64,000 nt of DNA from the NCBI GenBank assembly GCA_003255025.1, contig QANY01012071.1, positions 496,001 through 560,000 on the forward strand. The letters run 5' to 3'. Position 1 is the first letter of the stretch, and the number at the start of each line of letters is the position of its first letter. Under the pieces are notes generated by a model. That model worked only from the letters and a program-made list of their open reading frames with translations, searched no databases and was not told the origin of the DNA. Shown here one piece after another: positions 61,914 to 64,000 of this stretch. Both the position numbers and the translations under genes were made by a program. The DNA is from Datisca glomerata. Lineage: Eukaryota > Streptophyta > Magnoliopsida > Cucurbitales > Datiscaceae.

Positions 61914-63681
61914 TGCTGGGATCGATCGATTTTAAAATTAAAAAAAATTAGATTTGAACCACGAACGGTTTGTGTGCGGAATATAAAAAAATTTGAGTTA
62001 ACTTATTTAATTATATTAAATAATTTAAAAACAATTTTAGTTTGATCATGCATATACGATATTAAAACGAATAGATTAAGGGAAAACAAATTTTCACCTT
62101 TACTCTGTATTGAAGAATTTCTGAAGTGATGGAACTCCATCGAGCATTCTTCGTATTCTTCAAGCTTTAAGATCAAAATCACGAACTTGATCTTCCACGA
62201 ACAATTTCAGAATTAGTCCACCAACAACCACCCATTAATTTCAGAAATATATCTCAGAAGAATTTTACTTAAGAATTTGAGTGTGAACTCTCAAAACAAT
62301 TGAAGAAGAAAAATCAATTTTTTCCTTCTTCAGATTAATTTTGGCGGCAACAGTAGTAAGAGGAGAAAACATTTTTCTCTTCCTTTTGTGTGTTGATAAC
62401 AATAATTATATCTTATCATCATTATATCGTTGCAATCAAATTGCTATTAGATATTTATCAAAAGATATTTTGATATTTACAAATATGCCCATATATTATA
62501 AAATTTCTGAAAATTCCCCTAATTATCTATTATTGCCCAAAATACATGATCTCCCAGAGTTTTTAGTTGTATCGGAATTCATCAATCCAATTGATAAATA
62601 TAATTGATCATTGTCAATTAATTAATTAATTTTATTTAATTAATTATCTAATAGTCAGAAAATAATAAATAAATAATTCAATACAACAATTACGCTTAAC
62701 TAACTTAAGTGACATCACCTATCACATATAGGTGTAGGAAATATACCTTGGCACCAAAACAAATTTTGGTCCAACTTAGTTCGTTTTTCTATTCCTGTTT
62801 TCTGAGCTATTTCTGAGAGGGATTAGACCCACATGAACAAAGCTTAGGATTCAAATATCCAACGAATTTATCTCCATAAATTCCCGACATATTTAATCCC
62901 GACATCGTACGACTCTACTATAGGTTCGATGCCGAATCAACTCTCGATTCATGCGCGCTACATTTTTTGTTGGTGTAAATAAACTCTATTTATTTTAACG
63001 GTCCACAAAATAATTTAACATAATACCCTTTGTGAATATAAAATTACCATTTTACTCCAATTGTTATTATTTTCTTAACTCATTTATTGACTATGAATAA
63101 GAAAGACATTATAATGAATTGTCTTGTACAATTCACAAATCTTATTTAATAACTCATTTCATCGAATACTTGGCCAAGTTAATTTATTCACACACCCATC
63201 AATAAAGTATAATGTGATATTGTTTCTTTCGTAATCCAACCACGAATTTATATATATGTGAATCATGTTAACCAAGTCAAGTTACGTATTCAATTCAGGA
63301 TTAATGTAATTATAAAAATACACGTAAGGTGTAACAATTAGATTTAGAGTTAGGTAAACGTTTTTGGGCTCTAAACTAATTTGTTATTGGTCTATTCAAC
63401 AAGTTCATAACATGACTAGGTTAAACATTTGAGTCTCCATTCTTATACCCCAAGACTGACATCCAAAAGGTCAACCTAATAGTCGTAATTGGATTCGATT
63501 GCCCAGTGGATCCTAAGACTGTGAATATCGTTGTGCACTATTTCAGAAGAGTTCGTCTGGAAACGCTTCTGTCTTCACTCTTCTTTCGTTGACAATATTT
63601 CTAAGACTTGAGTAATTTATAAACACGCTTTAAATACAAATAAATATTTATTACACGTTACTTTATGGACACATTCCAACA
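61914..63681 (-). repeat. Copia C 5' LTR
   Basis: On the minus strand it starts TGTTGGAATGTGTCC (63681) and ends GATCCCAGCA (61914), followed by a primer binding site, giving 1768 bp with the TG...CA ends. No second LTR was found in the window. It supports the orientation of the pol remnant at 58190-59620. Confidence 0.75.
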
Positions 63682-63689
63682 GGACATTT

Positions 63690-64000
63690 GTAGGGATTAA
63701 TGCATGAGATCGGGATCCACAAACTGACGAATAGTACTCAACATTTACTTGGGAATGAAGAGGGGAAACATAGACATGCCCAATCCAGTTGGTCACGAAA
63801 GCAAACTTGATCGTGGCACAAGAAATGGTTTAGAGCCACCCTAGCGGTCCTCTCTTCAGTGGGATAAACTGGAAAATTGTGTCACTTTGAGTCATCCAGT
63901 TTCTTATGAAGCTAAAGCTTGTAAAGGACATGGTGAGATGGGAGCGCCCTAGACGGACCATTAGTTCATAGCGATAATTAAAGTCGATGCGTAGGTAAAC
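63690..64000 (+). repeat. Inverted homologue of the copia C interior
   Basis: From about 63745 it resembles the complement of 60420-60720 (shared 'gcaaacttgatc', 'gcggtcctc', 'gagtcat', 'gttcatagc', 'aaagtcga'). It runs off the window edge. A second, oppositely oriented copy of the same family would explain it. Confidence 0.55.

Overview
This is plant nuclear DNA, most likely from a eudicot. It is AT-rich and contains only one gene that reads through intact. That gene has 14 exons joined by GT/AG introns and sits in dense, nested transposon debris: Ty1/copia LTR elements, a CACTA (En/Spm) DNA transposon, hAT-type non-autonomous elements, LINE and SINE fragments, a long foldback element and several tandem arrays. 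The species cannot be named from the sequence alone.

Layout. At 1-1.9 kb, a truncated hAT-like element abuts half of a foldback element. At 2.96-4.54 kb lies a complete foldback element, essentially one long imperfect palindrome whose core is an array of short palindromes. At 4.5-19.8 kb is a degenerate copia element (copia A). Its reverse transcriptase is split, at a precise 3-bp target duplication, by a 6.75-kb CACTA element (9888-16636) that carries a decayed TNP2-type transposase on the minus strand. At 19.9-27.2 kb there is a coiled-coil coding remnant, an inverted solo LTR of the copia A family, and a LINE split by a rearranged LTR/gag block. SINE-like pieces and a small MITE-like hairpin follow.

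At 28.9-43.3 kb (minus strand) is the one intact gene. I assembled 14 exons encoding 467 residues: a multi-pass membrane protein of the transmembrane Fragile-X-F-associated (Tmemb_185A) family with a C-terminal C3HC4 RING finger. Its intron 4 (about 6.9 kb) holds a complete copia element (copia B, 35925-40890, 254-bp LTRs, GATTG target duplication), which itself appears to lie in an older MITE. Another intron holds a (GA)n tract broken by 71 Ns.

At 44-47.2 kb are two minisatellite arrays. At 47.4-49.1 kb is a minus-strand patchwork in which a broken beta-tubulin fragment, with its intron, is followed by S4-domain exons resembling a TlyA/FtsJ-type protein. This looks like transposon-captured or rearranged gene fragments. 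At 52.6-53.6 kb are unrecognised coding remnants. At 53900-54885 is a complete hAT-like element with an 8-bp target duplication, related to the one at the left edge and carrying an internal tRNA-like pol III box pair. At 55.0-55.6 kb is another array of short palindromes. At 58.2-63.7 kb is a minus-strand copia remnant (copia C) with a recognisable LTR and primer binding site.

Functionally, only the RING membrane protein gene is expected to be expressed as protein. Everything else recognisable is mobile DNA or gene debris. Exon and element boundaries were read by eye; no alignment or database search was run.
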